DNA from: Bradyrhizobium sp. SZCCT0231 | Lineage (GTDB): Bacteria > Pseudomonadota > Alphaproteobacteria > Rhizobiales > Xanthobacteraceae | Reading direction: 5' to 3' | Length of the DNA stretch: 64,000 nt | Assembly: GCF_018130245.1 (NCBI RefSeq) | Contig: NZ_JAFCKP010000003.1 | Span: 186,001-250,000, forward strand | In this document: positions 1 through 7,888 of the stretch, piece after piece | Layout: each line of letters opens with the position of its first letter | Position numbering within the stretch: position 1 is the stretch's first letter | The notes under the pieces: model-generated | Database searches by the model: none | The model's input: the letters and a program-made list of their open reading frames with translations, nothing else | What the model was told of the DNA's origin: nothing | Program-made: the position numbers and the translations under genes

Positions 1-1
1 C

Positions 2-1309
2 CATCCCGCCGCACCCAGCCACGTCTCCGGCCTCATGAGCGGCGTCATGACCAAGGTCGCCGTCTACGGCTTCGTGCGCATCGTCTTCGATCTTCTGCCC
101 GAACCGGTGTGGTGGTGGAGCATGGTGGTGCTGCTGGTCGGCGGTCCGTCGGCGACGCTGGGCGTGCTCTATGCGCTGATGCAGCGCGATATCAAGCGCG
201 TGCTCGCTTATTCGACGATTGAGAATATCGGCATCATCTTCACCGGCCTCGGGCTGGCGCTGGCTTTCAAGGCGGAAGGGCTCGACTGGGTGGCGGCGCT
301 CGCGTTCACCGCGGCGATGCTGCATGTCTTCAATCATGCGCTGTTCAAGAGCCTGTTGTTCTTCGGCGCCGGCGCGGTGCTGGGAGCAACCGGCGAGCGC
401 GACATGGAGAAGCTCGGCGGGCTGATCCATCGCATGCCGAAGACGGCGTTCGCGGTGCTGGTCGGCTGCGTCGCGATCTCGGCATTGCCGCCATTCAACG
501 GCTTCGTTTCGGAATGGCTGACCTTCCAGGCGATTCTGCTCTCACCGCAGCTGCCCTCCTGGGGCCTCAAGCTGATCATTCCGGCGGTCGGCGGTTTGCT
601 GGCGCTTGCGGCCGCCTTTGCCGCGGCCTGCTTCGTCAAGCTCTATGGCATCAGCTTCCTCGGCCGGCCGCGTTCGGATGTCGCGGCGTCAGCACATGAG
701 ACCGACCGCTTCTCGCTGACCGCGATGCTCGTGCTTGCCGCCCTTTGCCTCGTTGCCGGCATCCTGCCCGGGTTGTTCATCGATGCGCTGGCGCCGGTGA
801 GCAAGAGCATGGTCGGCAACATCATGCCGCATCAAGTCGGATTGCAGTGGCTCACCATCGTGCCGATCGCCGAAAGCCGCAGCTCCTATAACGGCCTTCT
901 GGTGTTCCTGTTCGCGGCACTCTGCGGCACGACGGCGGCGACGGCCATTCACCGTTTCGCCTCCGACCGCTTACGCCGCGCGCCGGCCTGGGATTGCGGC
1001 TATCCCGATCCGAACCCTTTGATCCAGTACTCGGCCTCCAGCTTCTCGCAGCCGATCCGCCGCGTGTTCGGCGGCGTCATCTTTGCCGCGCGCGAGATCG
1101 GCGAGATGCCGCCGCCGTCCTCGCCGCTTCCTGCGCGGCTCAAGGTCGAATTGCGCGATCTGATCTGGGATGCGCTGTACGCGCCGATTGCGAAGGCCAT
1201 CGGCTTTGCGACCGACCGCATCAATATCCTGCAGTTCCTCACCATCCGCCGCTACCTGACGCTGGTCTTCGTGGCGCTGATCGTGCTGCTGCTGGTGGTG
1301 GCACTATGA
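2..1309 (+). CDS. hyfB: HyfB-like membrane subunit of Ehr-type complex (5' truncated by window edge)
   Basis: This is a partial gene: the reading frame is open to the left edge and the codons before the first ATG (position 35) already encode the conserved HPAAPSHVSGLMSGVM stretch of the family, so the true start lies outside. The product belongs to the NuoL/MrpA-type proton-translocating antiporter family (hydrogenase-4 component B). Visible family features are the DIKRVLAYSTIENIG loop, FNHALFKSLLFFGAG, and the LPPFNGFVSEW segment, amid many hydrophobic helices. It should act in the cytoplasmic membrane as an ion-pumping module. Its stop overlaps the start of the next gene (ATGA), indicating a translationally coupled operon with hyfC, E, F, G and I. 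Confidence 0.9.
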   Translation, partial: HPAAPSHVSGLMSGVMTKVAVYGFVRIVFDLLPEPVWWWSMVVLLVGGPSATLGVLYALMQRDIKRVLAYSTIENIGIIFTGLGLALAFKAEGLDWVAALAFTAAMLHVFNHALFKSLLFFGAGAVLGATGERDMEKLGGLIHRMPKTAFAVLVGCVAISALPPFNGFVSEWLTFQAILLSPQLPSWGLKLIIPAVGGLLALAAAFAAACFVKLYGISFLGRPRSDVAASAHETDRFSLTAMLVLAALCLVAGILPGLFIDALAPVSKSMVGNIMPHQVGLQWLTIVPIAESRSSYNGLLVFLFAALCGTTAATAIHRFASDRLRRAPAWDCGYPDPNPLIQYSASSFSQPIRRVFGGVIFAAREIGEMPPPSSPLPARLKVELRDLIWDALYAPIAKAIGFATDRINILQFLTIRRYLTLVFVALIVLLLVVAL

Positions 1310-2262
1310 ATGCGCTGCGCGATATCCTCTCCCAGGGCGCCGAGATGTTGCTGGTGCTGGGGCTCGCGCCGCTGCTGACGGGTTTCGTGCGCAAGGTGAA
1401 GGCTCGGCTGCTACGCCGGCGCGGGCCGCCGCTGCTCCAACCCTATCGCGACCTCATCCGCCTGATGCGCAAGGACGTCGTGCTCGCCAACAACGCATCC
1501 TGGCTGTTCCGCGTCATTCCCTATCTGATCTTCGCGGGCACCTGGGTCGCCGCCTCGCTGGTGCCGACTTTCGGCAATGGCCTGTTGTTCTCCTGGACCG
1601 CCGATCTCATCGCCATCATTGCGCTGCTCGGCAGCGCCCGTTTCTTCCAGGCGCTCGCCGGCATGGACGTCGGCACCGCCTTCGGCGGCATCGGCTCCAG
1701 CCGCGAGGTCATGATCGCCTCCCTCGCCGAGCCCGCGATGCTGATCACGGTGTTCTCGGTTGCGATGATCGCCGGCTCGACGCAGCTCTCCAACGTGGCC
1801 GAGTTCATGGGCTCGGACGCGGTCGGTCTGCGTGTGTCCCTGGGCATGGCGTTCGTGGCACTGACCATCGTAGCGCTGGCGGAGAATGCCCGCATCCCCG
1901 TCGATAACCCCGCCACCCATCTCGAGCTCACCATGGTGCACGAGGCCATGGTGCTGGAATATTCGGGCCGGCATCTCGCGCTGATCGATCTGTCGTCGCA
2001 GCTCAAGCTCCTGCTCTATGTCTCGCTGATCGCCTGCGTGTTCCTGCCATGGGGCACGGCGACTGCGGACGCGGGCGTTGCGAGGCTCGTCTTTGGCGCG
2101 CTGCTCTATTTCGGCAAGCTGGCGGTGCTTGGCTTTTTGCTCGCCGTGTTCGAGACGTCGATCGCCAAGATGCGCGTGTTCCGGATTCCGGAGTTCTTGG
2201 GCGCGGCGCTGATGCTGGCGTTGCTTGCCACCCTGTTGCGCTTCGTGTCGGGGAGCCTCTGA
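1306..2262 (+). CDS. hyfC: HyfC-like (NuoH-type) membrane subunit
   Basis: A 318-residue membrane protein of the NuoH/HycD family, the subunit that joins the hydrophilic arm to the membrane pumps. The start ATG at 1306 overlaps the hyfB stop; a longer in-frame ORF upstream is only read-through in the hyfB region. Family marks are an early GPPLLQPYRDLIRLMRKD loop, AENARIPVDNPATHLELT and the MVHEAMVLEYSG segment, where acidic residues line the quinone-facing cavity in relatives. Hydrophobic helices fill the rest. Only three bases separate it from hyfE. Identification of the family is secure; the name HyfC reflects homology, not proven hydrogenase function. Confidence 0.9.
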   Translation: MNALRDILSQGAEMLLVLGLAPLLTGFVRKVKARLLRRRGPPLLQPYRDLIRLMRKDVVLANNASWLFRVIPYLIFAGTWVAASLVPTFGNGLLFSWTADLIAIIALLGSARFFQALAGMDVGTAFGGIGSSREVMIASLAEPAMLITVFSVAMIAGSTQLSNVAEFMGSDAVGLRVSLGMAFVALTIVALAENARIPVDNPATHLELTMVHEAMVLEYSGRHLALIDLSSQLKLLLYVSLIACVFLPWGTATADAGVARLVFGALLYFGKLAVLGFLLAVFETSIAKMRVFRIPEFLGAALMLALLATLLRFVSGSL

Positions 2263-2265
2263 GAG

Positions 2266-2928
2266 ATGAGCAGCCTGCAATTCGACATCGCCCATCTGCT
2301 CGCCGGCTCCCTCGTGCTGGCGAGCTTCATGATGCTCTATCAGGACCGGCTCTATGCGCTGCTCAATGTCTATGCGCTGCATGCCGGCGTGCTGGCGCTA
2401 TCGGTAGCCTGGCAGGCCTATGTGCAGCAAGCGCCGCATCTCTATGTCACGGCGCTGATCGCGCTGGTCTTCAAGGCCATCATCATCCCGGTGGCGCTGC
2501 ACCGGATCATCAAGCGGCTCGGTATCCATCGCGAGATCGAGAATGCGATCGGCGTCGGGTTGACCATGATGGCCGGCATCGGCCTCGTCGCGCTGTCGAT
2601 GGTGGTGATGCTGCGGGTGACGCCGGGCGCCGACGCGCTCGCGCGCGAGGACCTTGCCTTCGCGCTGTCGGTGGTGCTGCTGGGGCTCCTGATCATGGTG
2701 ACGCGACGCAACGCCGTGAGCCAGGTCGTCGGATTCATGTCGCTGGAGAACGGGCTGGTGCTGGCGGCGACCGGCGCCAAGGGCATGCCGCTGGTGGTCG
2801 AGATCAGCGTCGCCTTCTCGGTGCTGATCGCCTTCATCGTGATCGGCATCTTCCTGTTCCGCATCCGCGAGCGTTTCGACAGCGTGGACGTGCAGGAGCT
2901 TGATCGCTTTCGCGGAGAGCGGCGATGA
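2266..2928 (+). CDS. hyfE: HyfE-like (NuoK-related) membrane subunit
   Basis: A 220-residue, almost entirely hydrophobic protein of the hydrogenase-4 subunit E family, whose C-terminal half resembles NuoK. It includes the segment VGFMSLENGLVLAATGAKG, in which the glutamate of the LEN motif is the NuoK-type membrane glutamate. It should sit between the large antiporter-like subunits in the membrane arm. The start at 2266 follows the hyfC stop by three bases, and its stop overlaps the hyfF start (ATGA), so translation is probably coupled. Confidence 0.88.
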   Translation: MSSLQFDIAHLLAGSLVLASFMMLYQDRLYALLNVYALHAGVLALSVAWQAYVQQAPHLYVTALIALVFKAIIIPVALHRIIKRLGIHREIENAIGVGLTMMAGIGLVALSMVVMLRVTPGADALAREDLAFALSVVLLGLLIMVTRRNAVSQVVGFMSLENGLVLAATGAKGMPLVVEISVAFSVLIAFIVIGIFLFRIRERFDSVDVQELDRFRGERR

Positions 2929-4364
2929 GCATCGACGCCCTCAGCGCCATCCTCTTGATTCCGGCATTCTCGGCGGCGCTGCTGGCAATCTTGCCCGGCT
3001 ACCGGCTGACGGCGAAGCTGAACGTCGTGGCAGCGCTCGCGACCTTCCTCACCTCACTCTCGCTGTTCGTGGTCGAACCGGTATCGGGGCAGTATCTGCT
3101 GATGGACGACCTCAACAAGGTCTTCATCGTGCTGACCACCTTCGTCAGCTTCACCACGTCGGTGTTCAGCGCGAGCTACATCCAGCACGAGATCGAGACC
3201 GGTCGCCTGGCGCCGGCGTTCCTGCGCTTCTATCACGCGATGTATCAGACGCTGATGTTCGCGATGAACCTCGCGCTCCTCGCCAACAATATCGGCCTGA
3301 TGTGGGTCGCGGTCGAGGTGGCGACGCTGACGACCGTCCTGATGGTCGGCATCTACCGGACCCACGAGGCGCTGGAGGCAGCCTGGAAATATTTCATCCT
3401 CGGTAGCGTCGGCATCGCGCTCGCGCTGTTCGGCACCATCCTGGTCTATATGGCGGCGCGCCCCGTGGTGGGCGAGGGGCTGGACGGCATGGTATGGACG
3501 GTGCTGGTGAAGCACGCCGCACAATTCGACCCGGCGTTGCTCAACGTCGCCTTTGCCTTCCTCCTGCTCGGCTACGGCACCAAGGTCGGCCTCGCACCGC
3601 TGCATGCTTGGTTGCCGGATGCGCATGCCGAGGGCCCGACGCCGATCTCGGCGGTGCTGTCCGGCCTGTTGCTCAATGTCGCGCTCTATGCGCTCCTGCG
3701 CTTCAAGATGATGCTCGCGGTCAACTCTGCGGCGATCGCGCCGGGTCCGTTGATGGTGACCATGGGCCTGATGTCGGTGATCTTCGCCGCGCTGATGCTG
3801 TACCGGCGCCGCGACATCAAGCGGATGTTCGCCTATTCCTCGATCGAGCATATGGGCATCATCGTCTTCGCCTTCGGCATGGGCGGGCCGCTCGCGAATT
3901 TCGCAGGGCTGTTGCATATGACCATGCATTCGCTGACCAAGTCGGCGATCTTCTTCGCGGTCGGCCACATTGCGCAGGTCAAGGGCACGCAGAAGATCGC
4001 CGACATCGGCGGGCTCACGGTGACCAATCCCGTGCTCGGCTGGGGATTGATGCTCGGCGTCATCGCCATCGTCGGGCTACCGCCGCTCGGCATCTTCATG
4101 AGCGAGTTCCTGGTGGTGAGCTCGACTTTCGCCCGCGCGCCCGGGCTGACGGTGATCCTGGTGCTCGGCATCATCATCGCGCTCGGCGGGCTTTTCTTGC
4201 GGATCGGCCCGGTGATGTTCGGCGAGCCCAAGGGCAAGACCGCGCCCGCGGAAGCCTCCTACGTGCCGATGTTCACGCATCTCGGATTGGTTCTGATGGC
4301 CGGCATCTATCTGCCGCCGGTGCTGGTCACCGGCTTCCAGAACGTCGCGAAGCTCCTGGGGTAG
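2925..4364 (+). CDS. hyfF: HyfF-like (NuoN/NuoM-type) antiporter subunit
   Basis: A 479-residue membrane protein of the NuoM/NuoN/HyfF family, giving the operon a second antiporter-like pump beside HyfB. Typical elements are WVAVEVATLTTVLMVGIYRT, the KVGLAPLHAWLPDAHAEGPT loop, the DIKRMFAYSSIEHMGII loop and the MTMHSLTKSAIFFAVGH segment with its conserved lysine. The WVAVEVAT glutamate matches the essential transmembrane-helix-5 glutamate of NuoM. The ATG at 2925 overlaps the hyfE stop. It is expected to move protons or sodium across the cytoplasmic membrane when the soluble arm is driven. Confidence 0.9.
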   Translation: MSIDALSAILLIPAFSAALLAILPGYRLTAKLNVVAALATFLTSLSLFVVEPVSGQYLLMDDLNKVFIVLTTFVSFTTSVFSASYIQHEIETGRLAPAFLRFYHAMYQTLMFAMNLALLANNIGLMWVAVEVATLTTVLMVGIYRTHEALEAAWKYFILGSVGIALALFGTILVYMAARPVVGEGLDGMVWTVLVKHAAQFDPALLNVAFAFLLLGYGTKVGLAPLHAWLPDAHAEGPTPISAVLSGLLLNVALYALLRFKMMLAVNSAAIAPGPLMVTMGLMSVIFAALMLYRRRDIKRMFAYSSIEHMGIIVFAFGMGGPLANFAGLLHMTMHSLTKSAIFFAVGHIAQVKGTQKIADIGGLTVTNPVLGWGLMLGVIAIVGLPPLGIFMSEFLVVSSTFARAPGLTVILVLGIIIALGGLFLRIGPVMFGEPKGKTAPAEASYVPMFTHLGLVLMAGIYLPPVLVTGFQNVAKLLG

Positions 4365-4367
4365 GCC

Positions 4368-5876
4368 ATGGGCATCCTCGACAGCATCCCCCATGTCAAT
4401 GCGGTGCCGTCGCACCGGCCCTGGCCGCGCGCGGTCGTGACGGAGGCGGGCTGGCAGGCGGCGATCGATCGGCTGGTCGAGGGAGGCCTCACACTGCTCG
4501 GCTTCTGGGGCGAGCCGACCGCGGTGCATATGGCGATGCTCGATGGAGGCTCGGCCGAGATCGCGGTCGTGACCTACGCGTGTACGGCCGGCACATTTCC
4601 AAGCGTCGCCAGCCGTCATCCGCCGGCGCTTCGGCTCGAGCGGACCATTCATGATCTGTTCGGGCTTGTTCCGGCCGGCGCTGACGATCTGCGGCCATGG
4701 CTCGATCACTACGTCTGGGGCAAGTCCTATCCGCTCTCCGGCCGCAACGCATCGCGCGACGTGCAGCCGTACCAGTTCCTGCCGGCCGAGGGCGAGGCGT
4801 TGCACCAGGTGGCGGTCGGCCCGGTCCATGCCGGGATCATCGAGCCCGGCCATTTCCGCTTCACCGCCAATGGCGAGCATGTGGTGCGGCTGGAGCAGTG
4901 GCTCGGCTACACCCACAAGGGCATCGAGTCGCTGATGCAGGGCGCGAGCCTCGAGGCCGCGGCAAAGCTCGCCAACCGCACTTCCGGCGACAGCGCGGTG
5001 GCCTACGCCTTCGCCTTTGCCCGCGCGGCGGAAGCCGCGCTCGACGTCGAGGTGCCCAGGCGCGCGACGTACTTGCGGGCGCTGATGGCGGAATTGGAGC
5101 GGCTCGCCAATCATTTCGGCGACATCGGCGCGATCTGCAACGATGCGTCGTTCGCGCTGATGCACGCCCAGACCGGCATTTTGCGCGAGCGGACCCTGCG
5201 CGCTGCGGATGCTGCGTTCGGCCATCGCCTGATGATGGACGTCGTGGTGCCCGGCGGCGTGGCGCGCGACATCGCGCCGGACGGTATCCCGGCGCTGCGA
5301 ACGCTGCTTGCTGAAATCAAGAAGGTATTCCCGCGCCTGATCGAGCTTTACGACAACACCGCATCCTTGCAGGACCGCACCGTCACCACGGGCATCGTGA
5401 AGGCGGACTATGCGCGGCAGTTCGGCGCCGGCGGCTATGTCGGCCGCGCCTCGGGTCGAAATTTCGATGCACGACGCACGCTTGCTTACGCGCCCTACGA
5501 TCAATTGTCGTTCGAGGTGCCGGTGCTGGAAGCCGGCGATGTCAACGCACGGGTCTGGATCCGCATCCGCGAGGTCGAGCAGAGCGTCGAGCTGATCGCG
5601 CAGATCCTCGACCTGATGGAGCCGGGCGAGATCAGCAGCGCGACGCCAGCGGGGCGCGGCGCTTGCGAAGGCCTGGCGCTGACGGAAGCTTTCCGCGGCG
5701 ACGTGCTGGTGTGGCTGCGGCTCGATGGCGAGTTGCGCGTCGAACGCTGCCACCTGCGCGACGCCTCGTGGTTCCAGTGGCCGCTGCTGGAAACTGCGAT
5801 CGAGGGCAACATCATTGCCGACTTTCCGCTCTGCAACAAGTCGTTCAACTGTTCCTATTCGGGCGCGGACCTCTAA
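4368..5876 (+). CDS. hyfG: HyfG-like large subunit (NuoC-NuoD fusion) lacking Ni-ligand cysteines
   Basis: A 502-residue protein with an N-terminal NuoC-like domain (motif ERTIHDLFGL, residues 91-100) fused to a NuoD / NiFe-hydrogenase large-subunit domain. The start of the second domain is marked by EQWLGYTHKGIESLMQ (176-191). True group 4 hydrogenases bind NiFe with an RxCGxC motif and a C-terminal DPCxxC. Here the first motif reads RTSGDS, with serines at 206 and 209, and the C-terminal motif reads C495-S-Y-S498. Three of the four ligands are therefore Ser, so hydrogen chemistry is very unlikely. The surrounding fold motifs are intact, which points to an Ehr complex rather than a decayed gene. 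It sits three bases after hyfF and three before the NuoB-like gene. Confidence 0.9.
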   Translation: MGILDSIPHVNAVPSHRPWPRAVVTEAGWQAAIDRLVEGGLTLLGFWGEPTAVHMAMLDGGSAEIAVVTYACTAGTFPSVASRHPPALRLERTIHDLFGLVPAGADDLRPWLDHYVWGKSYPLSGRNASRDVQPYQFLPAEGEALHQVAVGPVHAGIIEPGHFRFTANGEHVVRLEQWLGYTHKGIESLMQGASLEAAAKLANRTSGDSAVAYAFAFARAAEAALDVEVPRRATYLRALMAELERLANHFGDIGAICNDASFALMHAQTGILRERTLRAADAAFGHRLMMDVVVPGGVARDIAPDGIPALRTLLAEIKKVFPRLIELYDNTASLQDRTVTTGIVKADYARQFGAGGYVGRASGRNFDARRTLAYAPYDQLSFEVPVLEAGDVNARVWIRIREVEQSVELIAQILDLMEPGEISSATPAGRGACEGLALTEAFRGDVLVWLRLDGELRVERCHLRDASWFQWPLLETAIEGNIIADFPLCNKSFNCSYSGADL

Positions 5877-5879
5877 GCC

Positions 5880-6404
5880 ATGCGCAAGACCCTGCTCGAA
5901 AGCCTCACCCATGGCTCGCTGACGGAGCCCGCGCCGGCGCCGGACGAGGCGGCGCTGGCGGAGCTTGCAGCGAAAGTCGACCGCGCCGCCCAGGCCAGGC
6001 TTGGGCGTTCTCTTGCCATTCGCGAGGTCGATGCCGGGTCCTGCAACGGCTGCGAGCTGGAGATCCACGCGCTCTCCAACGCCTTCTACGACATCGAACG
6101 TTTCGGCCTGCGCTTCGTCGCCTCGCCGCGCCACGCCGACGTGCTGCTGGTCACGGGTCCGGTGACGAAGAACATGCGACAGGCGCTGGAGCGGACCTAC
6201 AACGCGACGCCCGATCCGAAATGGGTCGTCGCGGTCGGCGGCTGCGCGATCGATGGCGGCATTTTCAGAGGCAGCTACGCCTGCGTCGGCGGCGTGTCCG
6301 AGACCATTCCGGTGGATCTGCACATCGCGGGCTGCCCGCCGTCGCCGACGGACTTGTTGAAGGGCCTGCTCGCGCTGCTGGAGCACGTCAGCGGCAAACG
6401 GTAA
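5880..6404 (+). CDS. hyfI: HyfI-like (NuoB-type) Fe-S small subunit
   Basis: A 174-residue protein of the NuoB/hydrogenase small-subunit family that carries the terminal 4Fe-4S cluster facing the quinone or catalytic site. Cysteines are at 55 and 58 (SCNGCE), 122 (GGCAIDGG), 135 (YACVGG) and 152 (AGCPPSP). The pattern CxxC...C...C with GCPP is intact, so electron transfer should be retained although the partner large subunit lost its nickel ligands. An N-terminal extension of about 45 residues precedes the core. It is the last gene of the operon; the next gene is convergent and its stop is only 12 bases away, with no obvious terminator between them. Confidence 0.9.
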   Translation: MRKTLLESLTHGSLTEPAPAPDEAALAELAAKVDRAAQARLGRSLAIREVDAGSCNGCELEIHALSNAFYDIERFGLRFVASPRHADVLLVTGPVTKNMRQALERTYNATPDPKWVVAVGGCAIDGGIFRGSYACVGGVSETIPVDLHIAGCPPSPTDLLKGLLALLEHVSGKR

Positions 6405-6416
6405 GCCGCGCCCACG

Positions 6417-7700
6417 CTAATCCACCAAAATCACCCTGACGTCGTTCACATTGGTCAGCGTCGGGCCGGGCTGCAGCAGGTCGCCGGTCGCCTCGAAGAA
6501 CGCCGTCGCGTCGTTGTTGTCGAGATAGGCCTGCGGCTGCAGCCCTTGCGTCTTCATCTTCGCGAAGGTCGCAGCGTCGATCAGCGCGCCGGCGGGGTCG
6601 GTGGGGTTGCCGGCGCCGCCGTCGGCGCCGTCGGTGTCGCCGGCGAGCGCCGAAATGTCCGGCGTGTCCTTGAGCAGCTCGGCGAGCGCCAGCGCGTATT
6701 CCTGGTTCGGCCCGCCGCGCCCATTGCCGCGCACGGTGACCGTGAGCTCGCCGCCGGAGAGGATCGCGACGCGCTTGCCCTGGGCGCGTGCCTGCAGCGC
6801 CAGGCTGGCATGATCGGCTGCGACCTCGCGGGCCTCGCCTTCGAGATCGGCGCCGAGATCGATCGTCTCGTAGCCGGACTCGCGCGCGAGCTTCACCGCG
6901 GCGTCCAGCGATTGCTTGGGCCGCGCGATCAGCTCGAAATGCGCGCGCGCAAACGCCGCGTCGCCCGGCTTGCAGCTCTCGTTATTGGGATCGTCGAGGG
7001 CGCGGCGCACGGCATCGTCGATGTCGAGCCTGTACTTGGCCACGATCGCGCGCGCATCCGCCAGCGTCGTCGCGTCGGGCACGGTGGGGCCGGAGGCGAT
7101 CGCGGAAGGATCGTCATGCGGCACGTCGGAGATCGCGAGCGTGACGATCTCGGCGGCATTCCTGCCGGCGCGCGCGAGCCGGCCACCCTTGATGCGCGAC
7201 AGGTGCTTGCGCACGACATTCATCTCGCCGATCGGCGCACCCGAGCGCAGCAGCGCCTTGTTGACGGCCTGCTTCTGCGCGAAGCTGATGCCGTCCACGG
7301 GCGCGATCCAGTTCGCCGAGCCGCCGCCGGTGAGCAGCACCAGCAGCAGATCGTCAGGGCCGGCCTCGCCGGCGAGCGCCAGCGTGTCGGCTGCGCCCTT
7401 GAGGCCGGCTTCGTCGGGCACGGGATGACCGGCCTCGACCACGCGGATGCGGCGTGTCGGCACACCGTAGCCGTGGCGCGTGGTGGCGATGCCGACCAGC
7501 CGCTCCGGCGCGAGCTTGAGCGTGTCGAGATAGTGCCGTTCCGCCGACGCGGCCATCGCGCCGGCACCCTTGCCGGCGGCGAGACAGATCACGCGTCCCT
7601 TGGGCACAGGCCGCAAGTGCGGTGCCAGCACCACATTGGGATGGGCGGCGGCAACGGCGGCGTCGTAGAGCGCGCGGAGCAAGGGACGGCGGTCGGTCAT
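6417..7700 (-). CDS. Glycerate 2-kinase (MOFRL family, TtuD/GckA type)
   Basis: A 427-residue soluble protein of the glycerate kinase type 2 family (DUF4147 plus MOFRL domains), which phosphorylates D-glycerate to 2-phosphoglycerate; older annotations call it hydroxypyruvate reductase. Visible marks are VICLAAGKGAGAMA near the N-terminus, LLVLLTGGGSANWIAP (about 137-152) with the glycine-rich nucleotide loop, LAISDVPHDDPSAIASGP, and the C-terminal MOFRL stretch around GGELTVTVRGNGRGGPNQEY and ALAGDTDGADGG. It is transcribed alone, converging on the hyf operon. The terminator of the first binding-protein gene precedes its promoter region, so it is not part of the liv unit. The exact pathway (glyoxylate, tartrate or serine-cycle side reactions) cannot be told from here. 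Confidence 0.88.
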   Translation of the reverse strand: MTDRRPLLRALYDAAVAAAHPNVVLAPHLRPVPKGRVICLAAGKGAGAMAASAERHYLDTLKLAPERLVGIATTRHGYGVPTRRIRVVEAGHPVPDEAGLKGAADTLALAGEAGPDDLLLVLLTGGGSANWIAPVDGISFAQKQAVNKALLRSGAPIGEMNVVRKHLSRIKGGRLARAGRNAAEIVTLAISDVPHDDPSAIASGPTVPDATTLADARAIVAKYRLDIDDAVRRALDDPNNESCKPGDAAFARAHFELIARPKQSLDAAVKLARESGYETIDLGADLEGEAREVAADHASLALQARAQGKRVAILSGGELTVTVRGNGRGGPNQEYALALAELLKDTPDISALAGDTDGADGGAGNPTDPAGALIDAATFAKMKTQGLQPQAYLDNNDATAFFEATGDLLQPGPTLTNVNDVRVILVD

Positions 7701-7835
7701 GACGAAGGCCTTCGGCAGACAGGAGAGATCGGCGACAAGCGCCAGTCACATGCCTACCGCATCGGGCGCGAAAGCGTAAGCAGGCTTTACCATCATTCGA
7801 TTGTGCAATCGCGTGATCATAATCGGCGCGCAAGC

Positions 7836-7868
7836 AAAAGCCCCCTGCGTGAGCTCGCAGGGGGCTTG
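7836..7868 (-). terminator. Rho-independent terminator after first liv binding-protein gene
   Basis: A 10-bp perfect GC stem (GCCCCCTGCG with CGCAGGGGGC) and a six-base loop, followed on the minus strand by TTTTGCTT. It lies 21 bases beyond the stop at 7889, so it should end transcription of that gene before the glycerate kinase. Confidence 0.85.
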
Positions 7869-7888
7869 TTTTCCGTGCTTTTTTGCGG

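Noticed and set aside
4077-6386. A 769-codon minus-strand open frame
   Set aside because: It is antisense to hyfF, hyfG and hyfI, all with clear family motifs; no motif is seen in the antisense product.
4368-6404. Calling the HyfG/HyfI pair a hydrogen-evolving NiFe hydrogenase
   Set aside because: Three of the four nickel-ligand cysteines are serine, so hydrogen turnover is not supported.
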